Shown piece by piece: positions 62,325 through 64,000 of a stretch of 64,000 nucleotides of DNA. Both the position numbers and the translations under genes were made by a program. Below the pieces are notes generated by a model that saw only the letters and a program-made list of their open reading frames with translations, made no database searches and had not been told where the DNA came from. Source of the stretch: Nesterenkonia alba DSM 19423 (GTDB lineage: Bacteria; Actinomycetota; Actinomycetes; Actinomycetales; Micrococcaceae); contig NZ_ATXP01000004.1 of the NCBI RefSeq assembly GCF_000421745.1, forward strand, positions 62,001 to 126,000, written 5' to 3'. Positions within the stretch are counted from its first letter, which is position 1. Each line of letters starts with the position of its first letter.

Positions 62325-63377
62325 ATGCCCACCGCCGAGCCGCTTTCCCAGCGAACCCCCCAGGTCGGCGTCGACGACCTCCTGGGGTCGCTGTCGCCTT
62401 CATTCCGGTTCTCCGAGGTTTCCTTTGACAGTTATATCCCCGATCCGGGACATCCTTCACAGGCCGAAGCGGTCGAGGTGCTGCGTGGTTTCGCCGAGAA
62501 TGTCAACGGTGCTGGTCAGGGATCAGGCGGATTCTTCAGCAAGCTGTTTGGCCGCGGGGCTGAGGATTCCGCGCCGCAGGGGATCTACCTCGACGGCGGG
62601 TTCGGTGTGGGCAAGACACACCTGCTCGCCTCGCTGTACCACGCCTGCCAGGGACCGAAGGCCTTTGGGACCTTTGTGGAGTACACCAACCTCGTGGGGG
62701 CGTTGAGCTTTCGCAAGACGGTCGATGTTCTCAGTGGTTACCGGCTGGTGTGTATTGACGAGTTCGAGCTCGACGACGCCGGGGACACGACCCTGATGTC
62801 CCGCCTATTGCGGGAGCTTTCCGATGCCGGAGTGAAGCTCGCTGCGACGTCGAACACCCTGCCGGGCTCCCTGGGGGAGGGGCGGTTTGCCGCCAGCGAC
62901 TTCAAGCGGGAGATTCAGGTGCTGGCCGATCAGTTCCGGGTGGTCCGCATCGATGGTGAGGACTATCGCCACCGCGGACTGCCCGAAGCCCCTCCGCCTC
63001 TGGAGTCAGCCGCGGTGGAGGGCTTTGCACAGGAGCACTATGGGGACCGGACTGTCGTCGTCGACGATTTCGGACCGCTGTGTGAGCATCTGTCCCAGGT
63101 CCATCCCAGCCGATACCGGCGGCTCATCGAGGGGGTGGATGTGCTGGCCATCAAGGATGTTGACACGATCGATTCCCAGGCGCTGGCGCTGCGGTTCGTG
63201 GTACTGGCCGACCGGCTTTACGACCAGGATGTCAAGATCGTTGCCTCCGGGGTGCCCTTCGATCAGCTTTTCACCGAGGAGATGATGGCCGGTGGGTACA
63301 TGAAGAAGTACTACCGAGCGGTTTCTCGCCTCACGGCCCTGGCTCGCGCCGGGCAGATGGGAGAGCAAGCCCTGTAA
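62325..63377 (+). CDS. zapE: Cell division protein ZapE / AFG1-like ATPase
   Basis: A 350-residue P-loop ATPase. Walker A GGFGVGKTHLLASL (about residues 90-103) and Walker B LVCIDEFELDD. ZapE binds the division ring in E. coli; AFG1 acts on membrane protein turnover in mitochondria. The C-terminal MKKYYRAVSRLTAL is typical. The start at 62325 follows a leaderless box. The ppk2 gene follows after 78 bases. Confidence 0.9.
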   Translation: MPTAEPLSQRTPQVGVDDLLGSLSPSFRFSEVSFDSYIPDPGHPSQAEAVEVLRGFAENVNGAGQGSGGFFSKLFGRGAEDSAPQGIYLDGGFGVGKTHLLASLYHACQGPKAFGTFVEYTNLVGALSFRKTVDVLSGYRLVCIDEFELDDAGDTTLMSRLLRELSDAGVKLAATSNTLPGSLGEGRFAASDFKREIQVLADQFRVVRIDGEDYRHRGLPEAPPPLESAAVEGFAQEHYGDRTVVVDDFGPLCEHLSQVHPSRYRRLIEGVDVLAIKDVDTIDSQALALRFVVLADRLYDQDVKIVASGVPFDQLFTEEMMAGGYMKKYYRAVSRLTALARAGQMGEQAL

Positions 63378-63455
63378 GTGACCAGTTCATCCGGCGTTAA
63401 CCGCTGGGTGCTTGGATATTCGGCGGTAGCCGGAGACCTGGAGAAAGGCGGCACG

Positions 63456-64000
63456 ATGGCGCAGAAGGAACCCTGGGAAGGACTCGAACCCGGCAGACCG
63501 CGGCAGAATCTGCGTGAGTTCATCGACCAGCTGCGTGCCGGGGGTTACACCGTGGCCGATGGGCACACTCCGGATCCGGATCTCATCGATCCTCAAGGCA
63601 ATGCGGTGGAGACCTGGCAGGAGAATTACCCCTACGATTACCGCCTGGATCGGGAATTCTACGAGCTGGAGAAGTATCACCTACAGGTCGAGTTGCTGAA
63701 GTTTCAGTACTGGGCTGAAGACTACGGGCTCAAACATGTCATTGTGTTCGAGGGTCGGGACGCCGCAGGCAAGGGCGGAACCATCAAGCGGTTCACCGAG
63801 CACCTCAACCCCCGTACTGCGCGCGTGGTGGCCCTGGCCAAGCCATCCGACCGGGAGCAGGGTCAGTGGTATTTCCAGCGTTATATCTATCACCTGCCGA
63901 CCGCCGGGGAGATGGTGCTGTTCGATCGCTCCTGGTATAACCGCGCCGGGGTGGAACGGGTCATGGGGTTCTGCTCTGATGCGGAGTACGAGGTCTTTAT
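63456..64000 (+). CDS. PPK2-family polyphosphate kinase, truncated by the window end
   Basis: The first 181 residues of a polyphosphate-dependent kinase, which moves phosphate between polyphosphate and nucleotides. Walker [17 protein letters not shown] (about 98-112) and the lid motif [16 protein letters not shown] (about 158-173) are present. The PPK2 subclass is not decided by the visible part. AAAGG precedes the ATG by 9 bases. The frame continues past base 64000. Confidence 0.92.
   Translation, partial: MAQKEPWEGLEPGRPRQNLREFIDQLRAGGYTVADGHTPDPDLIDPQGNAVETWQENYPYDYRLDREFYELEKYHLQVELLKFQYWAEDYGLKHVIVFEGRDAAGKGGTIKRFTEHLNPRTARVVALAKPSDREQGQWYFQRYIYHLPTAGEMVLFDRSWYNRAGVERVMGFCSDAEYEVF

Noticed and set aside
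1-64000. CRISPR array
   Set aside because: No regularly spaced direct repeats and no cas genes were seen.

Overview
The window looks like a chromosome segment from a high-GC actinobacterium close to the Micrococcaceae. The evidence is the gene content and order: a sufR-sufB-sufD-sufC-sufT cluster beside ctaA and its ABC transporter, dut-DUF3710-DUF3159, sepH-DUF4193-DUF3093, DUF3000-RNase D, an oleA-oleBC-oleD hydrocarbon cluster like that of Micrococcus luteus, and many apparently leaderless promoters. I cannot assign a genus from sequence alone. No rRNA, tRNA or CRISPR array was recognised.

Layout. 1-7.4 kb is an accessory island of lower and uneven GC: a truncated hypothetical gene, a tyrosine integrase, a three-gene minus-strand operon (MmeI-like type IIL restriction-modification enzyme, Schlafen/AlbA_2-fold protein, degenerate PLD-fold protein) and an unknown gene. 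7.4-12 kb is a TetR regulon: an MMPL/RND transporter broken by one in-frame stop, its TetR repressor, and a short-chain dehydrogenase. The same operator sits in the -35/-10 spacer of the transporter and dehydrogenase promoters. 12-20 kb holds heme A synthase with an ABC exporter, divergent from the Fe-S assembly (SUF) operon. 20-27 kb holds a lone ECF-type ATPase, an ABC-F protein, SURF1, two SDR genes and a BlaI/M56 regulator-protease pair. 27-34 kb holds topoisomerase IV A, a GNAT/acyl-CoA synthetase fusion and ThiI. 33.6-38.4 kb is the olefin cluster. 38.4-49.5 kb is conserved core: DUF5998, a phosphodiesterase, SepH, DUF4193, DUF3093, dUTPase, DUF3710, DUF3159, an RNA m5U methyltransferase and aconitase with a long structured leader. 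49.5-53.3 kb is a glycan locus (GT4 glycosyltransferase, debranching enzyme, MerR regulator) around a shared operator-like repeat. 53.3-64 kb holds Dxs, a Rieske lipoprotein, an RNase D-like exonuclease, threonine aldolase, MsrB, a hydrolase, SufE, a rhodanese, ZapE and a truncated PPK2.

How the genes work together. Two regulatory circuits can be read directly. One is the TetR repressor with matching sites before the transporter and the SDR. The other is a BlaI-type palindrome found both at the blaI promoter and at the promoter of the ABC-ctaA operon, at nearly the same position relative to the -10. The sulfur and iron-sulfur functions are split: SufBCD with SufR and SufT at 15-20 kb, and SufE with a thiosulfate sulfurtransferase at 60.6-62.1 kb. 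No cysteine desulfurase gene lies in the window. The defence operon with its AlbA_2 and PLD partners is the part most likely to hold poorly described biology.
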